From Cepaea nemoralis (lineage: Eukaryota; Mollusca; Gastropoda; Stylommatophora; Helicidae), in contig JACEFZ010005554.1 of assembly GCA_014155875.1 (NCBI GenBank), positions 1-64,000 of the forward strand: a DNA stretch of 64,000 nucleotides, written 5' to 3'. The notes under the pieces are model-generated. The model searched no databases, was not told the DNA's origin, and saw nothing but the letters and a program-made list of their open reading frames with translations. The translations under genes were made by a program, and so were the position numbers. Position 1 is the first letter of the stretch; the number at the start of each line of letters is the position of its first letter. Below, one piece after another: positions 1 through 14,200 of this stretch.

Positions 1-192
1 ACAATATGAAAATCTGAAAGACACATAAATTTCAGACTGATAAACTTGACACTGCACTCCAGGCTTAGAAAACACAAAATATAATGAAAGAATATCATCT
101 AGTGTTTTCAATGAATGTGATTCAGTTATTAAATACACACTTTAAAAAAAAAAATAAAGAACACTTTTACACTTGTTTCTTGTTACATTCAG

Positions 193-244
193 GATTGGGT
201 GCAACTGCCCTTTTACTCTTTGGTTGGTGCTTCTGCCATGTTAG
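193..244 (+). CDS. CLCN7: CLCN7-like exon a
   Basis: The acceptor is a pyrimidine-rich tract ending in CAG at 190-192 and the donor is GTGAGT at 245. It reads from [12 protein letters not shown] to ASAMLG and ends in phase 1, so the last glycine codon is completed by the next exon. The donor sits inside a local tandem triplication (241-410). Confidence 0.9.
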
Positions 245-3200
245 GTGAGTTCATAAGGATTTATTGTTATTAGTTTATCCTAGCCTTACACTTTTCAGCG
301 TTAGGTGAGTACATAAGGATTTATTATTGTTAATTGTTTATCATAGCTTGTACTCTTTTCGGTGTTATTCGAGTTCATAAGGATATATTTTTGTTATTAG
401 ATTATCCTAGCTAGCCTGGAAGAAAAGCTTTTCTGGCAAGCATCATCTTTAATGAAAACAAAATGAGTTTGTTTATACTTTACTAAAAGAGCTGTGTTGA
501 CATGGTGGTTAGTCTGCTTACCTACCTGTCAAGTGTTTGTTTGTAAAGGATCACTTTAATTTCACATGGATATCTCCACAAGTGTTGCAGTCTATTCCCG
601 CAGATCACGCAAGGAGAATCTCAGCGCAGTGCACTGAGCACCTGAGAGGGTCCAGAATCGCATATGCTATACATTTGTTGTGTGGGTTGCTTTTCTAATT
701 TGGAAATTTTCACTTTCATAATTTTCACAAGGATACCAAATTCATGGCAGAATGCAGGCAAACAAGTATGGTTACACATATGGTTACAAACAAGTATGGT
801 CATATGGTTACAAACAAGTATGGTTACACATATGGTTACAAACAAGTATGGTTACACATACGTGGAAGACAACAGTGAAGGACTGGTTGCAAATGTTTCA
901 GAAACAACATGAGTTAACAAATGATCTTCCATGGATGGGTCAGGCACACATTGTTGTGACAGAAGAAGCCATCGCTAGCAAAGATTTATTCAGCAGTATA
1001 GCAAACCACCATTGGAGCTTATGGTCACTTACGAAATTTGATGTGTCATTTGGGACAGCTAAAAATGTGGTTCATCAGGAACTGAAGTATCAGAAGGTGT
1101 GTTCACATTGACTGACACATGGGGTGGAGTTTGAACCACTTGCTGCATTACGAAGTGGAGGGTGATTGACTTCTGTTCCTCATAATGCCAGGTTAATCAT
1201 GGGGCCATCACTTGATTGAACCATGCACCAAAAAAAGCAAGCACATAATGGAAACATCCTGGATCACCAAAACACAAAATCTTCTTCTTCTTCTTCTTCT
1301 TCTTCTTCTTCTTCTTCTTCTTCTTCTTCTTCTTCTTCTTCTTCTTCTTCTTCTTCTTCTTCTTCTTCTTCTTCTTCTTCTTCCTCCTCCCCTCTTCTTC
1401 TTCTTCTTCTTCTTTCTTCTTCTTCTTCTTCTTCTTCTTCTTCTTCTTCTTCTTCTTCTTCTTCTTCTTCTTCTTCTTCTTCTTCTTCTTCTTCTTCTTC
1501 TTCTTCGTCTTCTTCTTTGTTCATCCAGAGAGTTTCTTCAGACAAGATTGCATTGTGCCTGTTTACAGCAGAGCTGCGTTTTTGTGCCATTAGGCCGACA
1601 CATCCGACTTCTGCGGGCATTTGTTGCCCGGGTTAACCGTCCCGGGACAAAATGTTCAAGTCACAGGTTTCTGCTGGTAAGGATACATAGACCTCATTTT
1701 ATGACCATGAAGAGTTTTGTTGGTGAACTTTAAAGACATCATGGCCCACACTAAAGTGTTTCAATCCCTTGCTAGTTCTCCTGCCTCATGCACCATCAAT
1801 CCCAGGGTGCCTGCAGTGTCCTGTGTCCATCTTCATACTAGTTGACCTCTGCCTCTTCATCCAGGAACCATGTCTTCTATTACTGCTCCTTCCAAACCGC
1901 TGTGTCATTTAATATGGCCAAAGTATTTCAATTTTGAGCCATGCTGTTTAAGAACCAGTTTTCTTTGATGTTCACATCTGAGCATGTATCCAGCATTATT
2001 TGTGCCCTTTCCCTGAAAAGTTTTGCAGTTACTCTCCTGTTACAGGTCATTTTTGTTGTTGCATGTTTTTTCGTAAAAATTCTTAACTCTTTCAAGTCCA
2101 GAATGCTACAGCAGCTGCCCAAAAGAGAAAAAAAAAAAGAAAATCACTATTGTATTACTTTCTCAGGGGGAAGATATATACACCTAGTTTTTATTTGCTC
2201 TTGCTCCCTTTGAACTGCAGCATAATCCATACAAGCTACATTTAGTAGTGCTGGACTGAATTTTGCATGTTGATTAGCTTTCCCTATTAACAGTGTTCCT
2301 CGCCATCAGGCTGACTCACTCTGACTTCAGAGGTACTTGTAATTTACATCCCCAAGTCAAGGACCTTAGGTCAACATTTTAGTCCAACAGTCTGGTGTAG
2401 GGGTTGAACTCCTTACCTCGGCATCAGCATACCAGATGTTTAAGAACATGTGTTCTTATCCATTCGGCCATACTGACCTACATCTAGTAAAAAGTTTAAT
2501 AAATTGTTACTTGTTTTTAGTATACTCTATAAAAGGTTGAAGGTGAGAGGGTTGACTTCATTGCACCAGGTTTTATCCAATCTGTCTTGGTCTCTCTCTC
2601 TGCAGAATGGCAGGCCAAAATCCAAGAGTATTGTACACATTCTATAGCTTCAGTAATGACCTCAGGGGTCTCCAGAAAAATTGCACTCATGATCTGAACC
2701 ATGCAGTCTGAAAAAGTCGCTTAAAAATCAACAGGATCGACTTCATTGCACCAGGTTTTTATCCCATATGGTTCAGTTTCTTTCCACAGCACGGAAAGCG
2801 TCGCACAAAGCATGAACTCTGTAGCTCCAGCGATGACTTCCAGGAGTTTTAAAAATAATGCACTCGTGAACCGAAGGACGTGGCCCGGAATCAAATCACA
2901 ACCCTCGAAGCCCGAGTCAGACGGCTCGACCACTTCGAAACAGAGACTCCCATGCAGTCTGAAAACGAACTCATAGCATTCAGAGCATGAGACAGACCAC
3001 TTCACAAATGTAACAAGCACAATGACACCTGGCATGTTGGTTGGCACACATGAAGAACTGCCAGTTGCCAATTGCCACACATATGGTGTGTTGTTTGGGG
3101 CAGAAATAGTTAGCAATACTTTTTTGTGTGCATGATTTCTTAGGCTAATTGTTCCATATTCTTCACAATTAATTGATCCATGGTCCTGTTCTTGTCATAT

Positions 3201-3895
3201 TTTGAAAACCAACAACAAATGAGCGCTGAGTAAAGACACAGCAACAAAGGAAACAATATCTTGGTTTTGGATGTATGTGTTGTTTCAATAGAGGGGGACA
3301 TCAGAGGGAATGAATCTGAATTGGTTTCAACTAGTAGATTACTAGGACAAATAGCATCTATGCCCGGTGGTCTTTACTGAAAGTGACGGGATCTCTTTGG
3401 TTTTGCTCGGACTGCTATGATGTTGATTTAGTACTACCCAATAACCATATTTCCTTACTATAAATAGACCTTTCAAATGTGACTTCGTCAGTATATTATC
3501 TAGATATTTTTTGGGTATCTTGTGATTGAATAACCACCATATTTGTCTTTTGTTTAGGAGGTATAGTTCGTATGACAATCAGTTTGACAGTTATAATCAT
3601 GGAAGCCACTTCAAATGTCCCACTTGGTCTGCCAGTGATGCTTTCTCTCATTGTAGCCAAGTGGGTAGGAGATCAGTTCAATGAGGTAAATTTCTCAGTA
3701 TTTCGATGATTACAAAAGCTGAGTTAATGTTCCATCATATGTGTTTAGGGGATTATAGCATATTCAGTAAAACTGATATAAGCAGATAATAGTTATATTT
3801 CAGGAAACATTTCTTCCCATTTTCAGGCTCTCTGTTTCTCTCTCTGAACACATGAACACATGTACTTTACTGTAGAGTGAGTGAGAGTGAGTGTG

Positions 3896-3987
<92 letters not shown>

Positions 3988-5233
3988 TGTGTGTGTGTGT
4001 GGCTGGCTTGCTGGCTGGCTGGCTGGCTGGCTGGGGGAATCACTATTTTTTACATTACACAATGTATATGTATTATTTTTTCTCCATTTTGGTTTTACAT
4101 GTTTGTCAGATGCTCACGATAATCGTCAGTGTATATGTGTGTGTGTAAAGTGTGTGTGTTTGTTCATATTAGTTTCAGTGATTATGTGAGGCATCATGTA
4201 TGTGTCTACATGTGAGAGTGTGTGTGTGTGTGTGGTTGGGGGATGTGGGAAGATGTGTGTGTGTGGGTTGGGGCATGTGTGTGTGTGTGGTGGGATGTGT
4301 GTGAGGGGATGTGTGTGGGAGGGGATACATGTGTGGGTTGTGGATGTGTGGGTGGGTGAGGATGTGTGGGTGGATGGGGAGATATGTGGGTGAGGGATGT
4401 GTGTGGGTGTTGGTGAGTAGTGGGATGTGTGGGTATGGGTGAGTTGGAATATGTGGGTGGGTGTGTGGGGGAGTGTGTAGGTGGTGTGGGGGATGTGTGT
4501 TTGTGGGTGGGGATATGTTCGTGGGTCAGGGATGTATGTGTGGGTGGTGGGGCATGTGTTGGTGGGTGGGGAGATGTGTGTGTGAGTTGTGATGTGTGTG
4601 TGGGTGGGGAGTGTGTGGTTGGGGGGGGGGGACTTGATGATTGGGGGTTGGTGTGTGGAGGATGTGTGGGTGGGTGAGTGTGTGTAGATTGAGGGGTGTG
4701 TGGGTGTGTGGGGGAGATTGTGTGGGTGAAGGATATGTGTAAGTGGGAGATGTGTGGGTGCATGTGGGGTGTATGTGTGGGTAGGTGCAGGATCTGTGGG
4801 TTGGCAGGGAGATATGTGTGTGGGCGGAGGGGTGTGGTTGGGGGATTTGTGTTTGGTTGGGTGGTTTGGGGTGTGTGGGTGGGTGGTGGAGGATATGTGG
4901 GTGGGTGAGTATTGGTGGGTTATGGGATGGGTTGGGAAATGTATGTGTGCCCGAGGGTGTGTGTGTGGTTGATGGGGGATGTGTAGGTTGGTGGGGGATG
5001 TGTCTCATAACATGGCAATATGCATTGTTTATGTTTACAACATTCATTTGACAATGTTGTTTTTCCAATGTGATTGTATTATGCACTGTTGATGAAGGAA
5101 AGATGAGTGATTGGAAGGGCCAAATGCGTGCCCAATTAGTTACCCTTTGAAAGTAAAGTTTGTTCGTTCGTTCATTCTCTCTCTCTTTCTCTGTTTCTCT
5201 CTTATCTCCTCCTCTCTCTCTCCTATCTCCCCG

Positions 5234-5287
<54 letters not shown>

Positions 5288-8200
5288 GTTGAAATGTCTC
5301 ATAGAGGTATGCCATTATTGTTATTTTAACACGTCTGATAACCCATGGCATCGTGACCAGTGATTCTTCATCATTGCACAATTGTTTATGTGGCCTGTGA
5401 GCATAATTTATCTTGTTCTTATGCTTTTGATAACACCTACAGCTGTGAGTATTTCAAAATTTCCTTTCTTCTTTGCCTACAATATTCTGAACATTCTAAA
5501 AAAAACCTATGTCTCCAATACCTCCACTTCCTTTACCATGTCAGTACTCATTGTTCAACATTCACAAACAAGAACAGACCAAACATAAACTTTCAGTAAG
5601 TGATTCTTCTACTACTTAAATACAACTTAACATCATATTTTTACTCACTGACTGGCACCTTGCCCTCTTGACAGTTTGTAAAATGGAGTTATGCCACTCC
5701 ATAGCACAAAGCTGAGCTAAATTATAGAGATTATGTGTTGCCCATGCAGCATGATCTCTCTTTTGGCCTGCCTAGTTTATGCAAGAGGAAAAGTAACACC
5801 AATACATCTGAAACAAAACAAGATGCAGAACTAACTGTCTGCCTGTCAGAACTTCCATCCTAGACCAGTAGCCGACCAAGGCTTAGGGCATAGTCTACCG
5901 TGCCATGACATTTAGTCTTTAGGTTGTATTTCCTCACACTAAAATAAGGCTAATACTCTCCCAATTGTGCTTCTCCACCTGAAGCCATTGGCACAATGTG
6001 GAGTGTCAGGTTTGGTGAGCACCTTACAACACACGTCAGTTAAAACATTATTTACAATGTATCAATGCCTGGAATAAACTATTCATTGAATTGTTTTCAC
6101 TATTTACTCTTCATTCTGTTTATGTAGGGAATTTATGACCTCCATATACATCTGCAAGGTGTACCAATATTAGGATGGGAGCCACTGCCAATTTCTACAA
6201 ACATAAGCGCAAAGTAAGTAATAATACTTTCTGTTTGTTGTTACAATTTTACTTCCTTCATATTCTGTGACTTGAGTACATAAGGTGTCCTGTCACAAAC
6301 ATGTGCTGCTTTGAGACCAACTACCACATGAACTATAGGAACACCAACTACATAGGAATATCTGAATGTTTGTCAAATTACACATGTTTCATCATAAGGA
6401 ACAATTAAATTCTTACCTACCACCTATAATGCATGGTGAAAATATTTGTAATTTCACAATGAACAAAGTCCATAGCCTCTGTATGGCATTCATCTAGAGC
6501 AGTGGTTGTCAACCTTTTTTTGGCCCATGCACCCCTTCAACATATGTTCAGAATGTCATCCCCCCCCCCCCCCACCCGCCCTTTTTCGCATTTCATCCCT
6601 ATAAATCCCCCCTCCCCCCTTTACACAGTATACGTAAAAATGGAAGCTAAATTTAATAACAGATACTAGAACAAGTCTAGACGTCTCTATAAAATGTGAT
6701 TTATGGGTCTACTTACGTTATAAAACGAATTTCAGAAGGGAGAGAAGTAAAGAACTGTAAAGTATGGAAGGAAAAAACAATATCAAGTAATCTATTCTTG
6801 TATTAACGCGATCTTGAAATAATCTTCATTCCCCCCTGGAAATCCCTAGGGGGGAATTCTCCACAGGTTGAGAACCACTGATCTAGAGGTTACGTCCAGC
6901 ACCTACTATATGCTATTCTTCATTTACAGTGGACAATTAAACCATATTGACAACATAGATTATAACACTCGTCATCGTGCCACCTGCATATTCAGAAGTG
7001 GATTGTTAAATCCTATCATAAATTGTGGGACATACTAGACACTCTCCATTCTGTAACATCAAGATTCTTATTGTCAAGTGAATGAATTACTGTCAAGTGG
7101 AGTGATGAATTTTCAATAATCACACCAGGAGGATCCGAGGTGTTGACCGCCTTCTGTAAGGTGATTATGTCCCTCTCATCATGCCACCTGCACATTCATA
7201 AGTGGAATGTTAAGTCCCATCATAAATTGTGGGACATACTAGACATTCTCCATTCCGTAACACCAAGATTCTTATTGTCAAGTGAATGAATTACTGTCAA
7301 GTGGAGTGATGAATTTTCAATAATCACACCAGGAGGATCTGAGGTGTTGACCGCCTTCTGTAAGGTGATTATGTCCCTCATCATCATGCCACCTGCACAT
7401 TCATAAGTGGACTGTTAAGTCCCATCATAAATTGTGGGACATACTAGACATTCTCCATTCCGTAACACCAAGATTCTTATTGTCAAGTGAATGAATTACT
7501 GTCAAGTGGAGTGATGAATTTTCAATAATCACACCAGGAGGACCCGAGATGTTGACCGCCTTCTGTAGGGTGATTATGTCTCACTCTGTGATGCAGGATC
7601 CACTGATGCTCCAAACATAGCGACTGTCTCACCCTTAGACACAGGATCCACTGATGCTCCAAACATAGTGACTGTCTCCAATAAAGAAAATTTAATCATT
7701 TTGTGTATTTCATACAAGCCAGCACAAGATACCATTTTGTCCTTTATCACTTATATAATTTACGTCTTCAGAAGTTCATTTTCTGTGAGAGTGGGTTCAG
7801 AGTGAAAGAGTGCAGAAGATACTCTTTCTTCTACTTGTTGTTGTTATCTTCCTGGGGAATGTATAACTTTCAAGCAAGAGTGTGTGAATGGGAGGTTAAT
7901 TAGTCATTTTTATACACTGCTGCTAACTTCAGAATTAGGCTTATTTTCTTGACTCTTGCTACTCGTCCAGGGTCCCAGTCTCATATCTATTGGGGTCATT
8001 CTCTTTAGTTTTTCCATTTATTAACAAACCAATAATTTTTTAAGACTGTCAGCCTGGTCGAGTGTAAGGAATTCTGTCTGCACAGTCTTCCGTAATCAAC
8101 TGCCCCGTTACACCTCGTAACAAATAATCATCGTTGGGGGGTGTGGGGAACTATGTTACAGAGCTTTCCTTCCCCTCTCCGAGCTCAGAAATCACCAGGA

Positions 8201-11200
8201 TGTGGAAATCCAGTACTAAAACTTAATTTCTGTTGAAGCATTTGAGGATGTAACCAAGTCAGAATTCAGCACAGCACATCCAGACTAGTGTGGCTTATGT
8301 CTGAGTTGGTCATGTGTTCTCCCCAAGTGTTAGGTATATTCATTGTCAACAGAGTCCATCCCAATATCCAGAGGAAAATGAAGGGTTATGAAAAGTAAAA
8401 TCCTTAGCAACTGAGGAAGAGGATGATCAGGGTGCGTATTTATTGCCTAGATGTGCAGATGTCTGTCTGGGAACACAACAGCAACACTGAAGCTTTTAGC
8501 AGCAGCATGATTTGGGGACCTTCATCTGCATGCTTCCATTTTTTCCACCTCACAGAGAGCATCAGCCTGTGGCAATCTGCATGTGAGTGAATGAGTTTAG
8601 TGAATGGCAGTCAGATTTTCATGTGCCTTGAAATATCTGAACAACTTGAACTGCAGTATTGCATCACATTTTGTCAAACGCTTGATGATACCCAAATGGA
8701 AACTATTTGGATGATTTAACAGGCAAATAATGATGATGCCATGAGCATCACATGAATTAAGAAGTGAATGGACCACATTCTGGTTGACCCTCAACAAGCC
8801 TAAATGATCAGGTCACTGACCAAGTGCAAACTTTGTCTTGCAGAACCATCATGTCACAATTCTAGAACTTGAGGTAGAGATAAGCATTGTTTCTTTACAC
8901 TCCAGTTTGATGGATAATTTGGCAATGTGAAGTGTGCAAAATTCATAACAAAGTTGTTAACAATTGAACTGAAGCAACTCTGTCTGGAAGTATTGCAGCA
9001 TTTCTAAACAATAATAATCAATTCATAATTGCAATTATTTTATTGTCCAAAATGTTTACCTTGTTATGTGTTGGAAGTCCAATATGTGTTATTCAGTTTA
9101 ATCCTCTGCAGATCAGTAATGAGCCATCCTGTAGCTGTGTTCAACATGAGGGAATCTGTTGCAAGAATTGTCAGAGTTCTTAAGGAAGAACCCCACAATG
9201 GTTTTCCAGTAGTGGAGGGTTATGATCCAGATAATCCTGTGGTAAGCTTAATAAATGTGCATGTTTTAGTGCAGGGTTATGATCCAGATAATCCTGTTGA
9301 AGGCTTAAGGAAGAACCCCACAATGGTTTTCCAGTAGTGGAGGGTTATGATCCAGATAATCCTGTGGTAAGCTTAATAAATGTGCATGTTTTAGTGGAGA
9401 GCTTATGATCCAGATAATCCTGTGGTAAGCTCCATAAATGTGCACGTTTCGTAGCATTACATTTATTGTTGAATGGTTTTCTGTTATTGTTGTTGTATAT
9501 TTGTGTCTAAATTTTATGCATATTTAGGGATTGCAGTCCTAAAGGTATGGTGTCAACAGTTAACTTTAAAAATTGTTAGTATTAATCTTGAGCAATATAT
9601 TACCAGGACAATTGTTCTTAGAGGAATCAATGATGTCATACCCCTTGACTTATTCTCAAACAAGAGTAAGGGTGAAAAAACAGGACTAACTGTGTGCATG
9701 TGTTTCACATTAAACATTCACAAAGTGTTGGGATCTATAAACAGCAGGCCAGTTCAGCATAGCTTCATAGCAAGAAAACCCTACCAAGAACAGAATATTC
9801 ATAGTTATGCTGAAGAAAGTTATACATTCCATTTCTTTCATCTTTATTTCTGTAACCACTTTTTCTCCTCACAGGATAATTATTACAATCCTATATAAGA
9901 TCAGAGATAAGTCTTGGCACAACTATAGTGTATTACCATATCCATATGGCGTTGTCCTTTTAGCGACAATAGTCAGTTGGAGATGGTCCTAATCTGATCA
10001 GCTTAGAAAAGTCTCCTTTTTATGCCAATACTGCACAGTGTACCTCAGTATATACTTGCTACTTATAGCTGAAATTATACTTAAGAAAATAGTAATATTG
10101 TAATCAATTAATTTTATCGCATGCAGGTAATTATGATGATAATTAAACCACAACTTTGCATGCAATAACCTAAGTTCATAAAAAATTATTCACTGAAAAT
10201 TATAAACCAAAAGCTTTGAAATAATACCTCAATATTCTTTAAGATCATACCTGCAATGCTCTCCTTGCTATGTATTATTAACAAGAAATTAACTCCAAAA
10301 CACAACAGTAGTTAATCAAACATGCAACTTGATGTCATGCTGTTAATTCAGTATATGTTAGTTCTCTCATAAATAAACAACAATAAACAATATCAACCAT
10401 CGTAAATGTTAACTGTCTTATATAAGTTCCGAAAACATTATAATTAATCTTGTTATTATTTCCCAACTCATTAATATAAGTAATAATCTCTTACATCCAT
10501 AACAAACATAATTGCTAAATATAATCGTAAATCTATTAATATAATTGTATTCTAATATAATACTATTTCCCATGATTATATAAAGTCTAACTATCCTATG
10601 TTAACTTCATTAATGAATTAATATAATTTAATCTTAAAATAACAAAGCATTTCCTATATCTGTCCTCAAATTCAGGAATATAAAGCAACTGCATTACTTC
10701 CTATATATTTGTATATTAATTTACTGCACATCCTGTAGGTTAACTATTGACATAGACTGATTTATATAGTCACTGTTTTCTACTATCTAACTATATATAT
10801 AATCCAATAATCTCATATTGCTAACACAATTACTTCTGTAACAAGCTATGGGGAGGGTCCCATAATGTCTCGTCACAATATTTCAAACTTATTCTTTTGC
10901 CCTGGCTGGGAATAGGTCTTTGTTGCCAACCCTCATCCGTTCCCCGGACTTACTGTCACACTCTCTTTCGACCTCAGGGTTATTTCCTGCAGTGTATTTC
11001 TGGCTGACACACACGTAACATGACGATCGTCTCAGTCACTATAATTTGAATTTAATACCGTAATAAAGACAACACAGAAGAACACCAAGACAGATAAACC
11101 TATACAAGTCCAGAAAACAAAACTGATGAGATAACTCTAGTCCAGAAATGAATCCAGAAAACTCTGAACATCATATAGCACAGATCTTGAAATTGTCCAG

Positions 11201-14200
11201 TCATTTCACAACTGCCTCACCGGGCAAAGGTTCCAGTCTCTCTATCCAGCGTCGGTTGTTCGAACAACAGCTTCCAAGTTTCCTAGGTCACCACGATATA
11301 GTCAGTAATCTGGTCTGGGAAAGTGCCATGGGATCACTGGGCACAATTGAGGTTGGGAACCAAAGTCATGATACCAGATTGGGTATAGGGAATGAATCAG
11401 AGTCTTTCGCTGTCCCGGACAAGGATGGGAATTGGCGTAGGTCCAAACCGCCTCATCAGCAAACGCTCGACCTTAAGTCAATGAGAAGACTTGAGTTGGC
11501 TGTTGTGTCACTCATTACATTTTTGTAACGCCTCTCCAGTTATATTAGAAAAAACACATTATACCTGGTATGTCCACTGACTTGCCCTGGCTTCATCAGG
11601 TGCTTATAAGTTTGGGCATAGAAGCCCTCTCAAGTCCTTCAACACACTTTCCGGTTTACACTCGACCTTAAGTCGATGAGAAGACTTCAAAAGAAGGACC
11701 CTGTAGATGAGAAAGACTAGTGAGGGACCAAGCTGACTCATGCACCACAATCCTGAGGTCCAATTGGCCTCAGTTAATACATTAGTTATACTTTTTGGCT
11801 TACCAAGATAAGTAGATAAGTGGCTTGCTTGAATGAGTCTGACATGTCAGGTAGCCCCTGGATTGGCTACGTCCTGGCTTGAGCAGACCTCCAACTTGTA
11901 GACGTCCTGTCGGCTATCCTATGCACCCTGTTGCATACAAGACTCACTCTCCACACTCATACCCTGCCTTTATTATTATTGGGCACATTCGTTTCCCAGT
12001 CTCTCTCTCCCTTGCAAACCATGCCCCTCTCACGACAAATATCTTGTGGTGTGGTGTGCCTAGTAATCTGTGTGTTTCTCCCCTTTAACTAATATTATAG
12101 TAGTGGGGTTGTATGGCACGCAGTGTAGTTCCCCATTCCCAGCAAGAATAGGAAAGAAGATACTACCCCTTCCGGCCGCTGCTCTTGTCTGAGCTGTCGC
12201 CGCAATGTACCGGCAGTGCCTCACATAACACGTAGATTCAGAGGAATGCATGTTCTCTCAATGAGATAAAGAAGTTTATTTATAATCCCGACATCATCCT
12301 CTCGACTAAAAGACGAAAGAGATAGCACCGTGGGTAGCCTCTTCCGGCTCAAGAAGATAGATCATAGATTGGTGGACCCCATCCCCAAGGAGCCCTTCCC
12401 TCCTTCCGGCACACCGTAGCTATCAAATGTGTTTATATTTAAATGAGAGAAGCTACTAAGTAGAGGTAAACCGTAGGAAGAAAGATAGCACTCGTCTATC
12501 GGCTGCCAAGAACAAGCGATATCATTTGGGAAATATTTATTGTTCAGATTTGTTCCCTTGCCATTCCAAGATTAAGAAGCTTAGCCAGATTGGCTAACGG
12601 TCACCCCCTCCCAATATGGCAAGACTGCTGTTTCGCCATATCATCTCAGTCGTTAAGACAATAGAGATTTATAAGTGCAAAACTAATTACAACCTAAGAT
12701 TACCTTTCATAGCCCACCAGTATTCTGCCTTTTAAAATGTCTCAATCTTTAACTTGAACTCTTGACATTAGGCAGTGGGTAGCGATCAGTAGAAACGGAC
12801 ATGAATTCTCCAGAAGCTGCACCAGTGCGCATTTGGTGCAAGGCGCTCCATCGGGTCTACCCGAAAGAAAAGACCTATATCTACTCGCTCTATGTAAAGA
12901 TTGTGTTATGAAGGTAACCCAAAGAACTATCTTTCATGGAGATTGAGCGAACAAGAGAACTGAGATCTTCCGAAAGCTGTTTCCCCCTGTTTATCCAAAA
13001 TAAAAGAAGGCATGAGGACATGAGCCATTGGCGTTTCACCACAACTTCCCTAAACATTAGCTAATCAATAGCACACAAAAATGTAAACATGATCGCTAAA
13101 TACACATTTCCACAAGATAATAATCTCATCTCATCATGTTCCTCTTGTACCTTGAGGTGTTGAAGTGAAGTATAAACAGCAGGAGAGTGCCCGCTTATGG
13201 GCTTCATATATCAGTAATCCCATGGACTCTGTAATTCCCGGCGTCCATTGTTTACGTGGTCGGCCTTTTCCTCTGCTTCCATCTGGTCTGTACATCATTG
13301 CTTGTTGTGGTATACTGTTAGTTGGTAAGCTACTTGCATGGCCAAACCATTTGACTTGCTGCCTTCTAATAAAATCTAGTGCAGCTATAACCCCCATTTT
13401 AGTCCTGATTTCTTCATTTCTGATCTTATCTCTTCTTGATAATAATCGACTATCTAATTACTGCGCACAGATAGTTTACCATTCAACATCTTATCACTCG
13501 ACATGTCTAGATATCAATATCACACAGTTCTTATTTTTAATTAAAATGTCTCTAATAACAAATTTCTAAAATGTCCATAGTCTAATTCACGGTTTTAATA
13601 TTTGTTCGCAAATGATATTGTTTCATTTCTGTATAGCGTTCTGCAAACACATTTCTATTCACAATGTCCTTATCCGGAATTATGGAATTGAATCCTCAAT
13701 TAACTATACTGCCTTGTTGACACAGTCGTACATTCTCTGGTCATTAAGCTAGGACTCGCCTGCTATGAGCCCGTTATGCTCCTTATGTGATCTCTTGTGT
13801 TGATCCCATGTTGATGTTCAATCCACGCTTCACTGTTAACTTGACATATTTTTCTTACTTCTCAATGCCGCCCTCGATGTCATATTTGTTCACGGGCATT
13901 TAACTCATTCTACTTATTATCGAAACCACTACTGTTTTCGGTTTCTCATCATACAGTTAGTTATACACACAGTTTCATTTCCTATCCTTCCTGTGTTAAA
14001 AAGATGTTTTCACGCAAGGCATGAAACTCGACCTGCTCAATCTTCGCACTGAACTGCTTGAAGATTTGGATTGTCTGCACTACGTGCCCCATGATCTAAT
14101 ATGAATCCTGGCAGGGGAGACAAACCTGTTACTAAAAATATGTAGTTCTGAAGTCAATACAGTGCAGACCTAATAAGGCGAATTCACCTGGGACCCATTA

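Noticed and set aside
1212..1733. Long open frames of poly-Leu, poly-Ser and poly-Glu across the TTC tract
   Set aside because: They exist only because a trinucleotide repeat has no stop codons. No flanking coding signal.
4206..5302. Long His/Thr/Pro-rich minus-strand frames over the GT block
   Set aside because: Low-complexity translation of GT repeats without a family match or codon signal.
9473..9898. 141-codon open frame in the intron after exon d
   Set aside because: No motif, AT-rich, no splice context. The spliced gene is complete in phase without it.
12060..13060. Antisense LTR around the AATAAA near 12270
   Set aside because: I could not find TG...CA ends with a matching target-site duplication.
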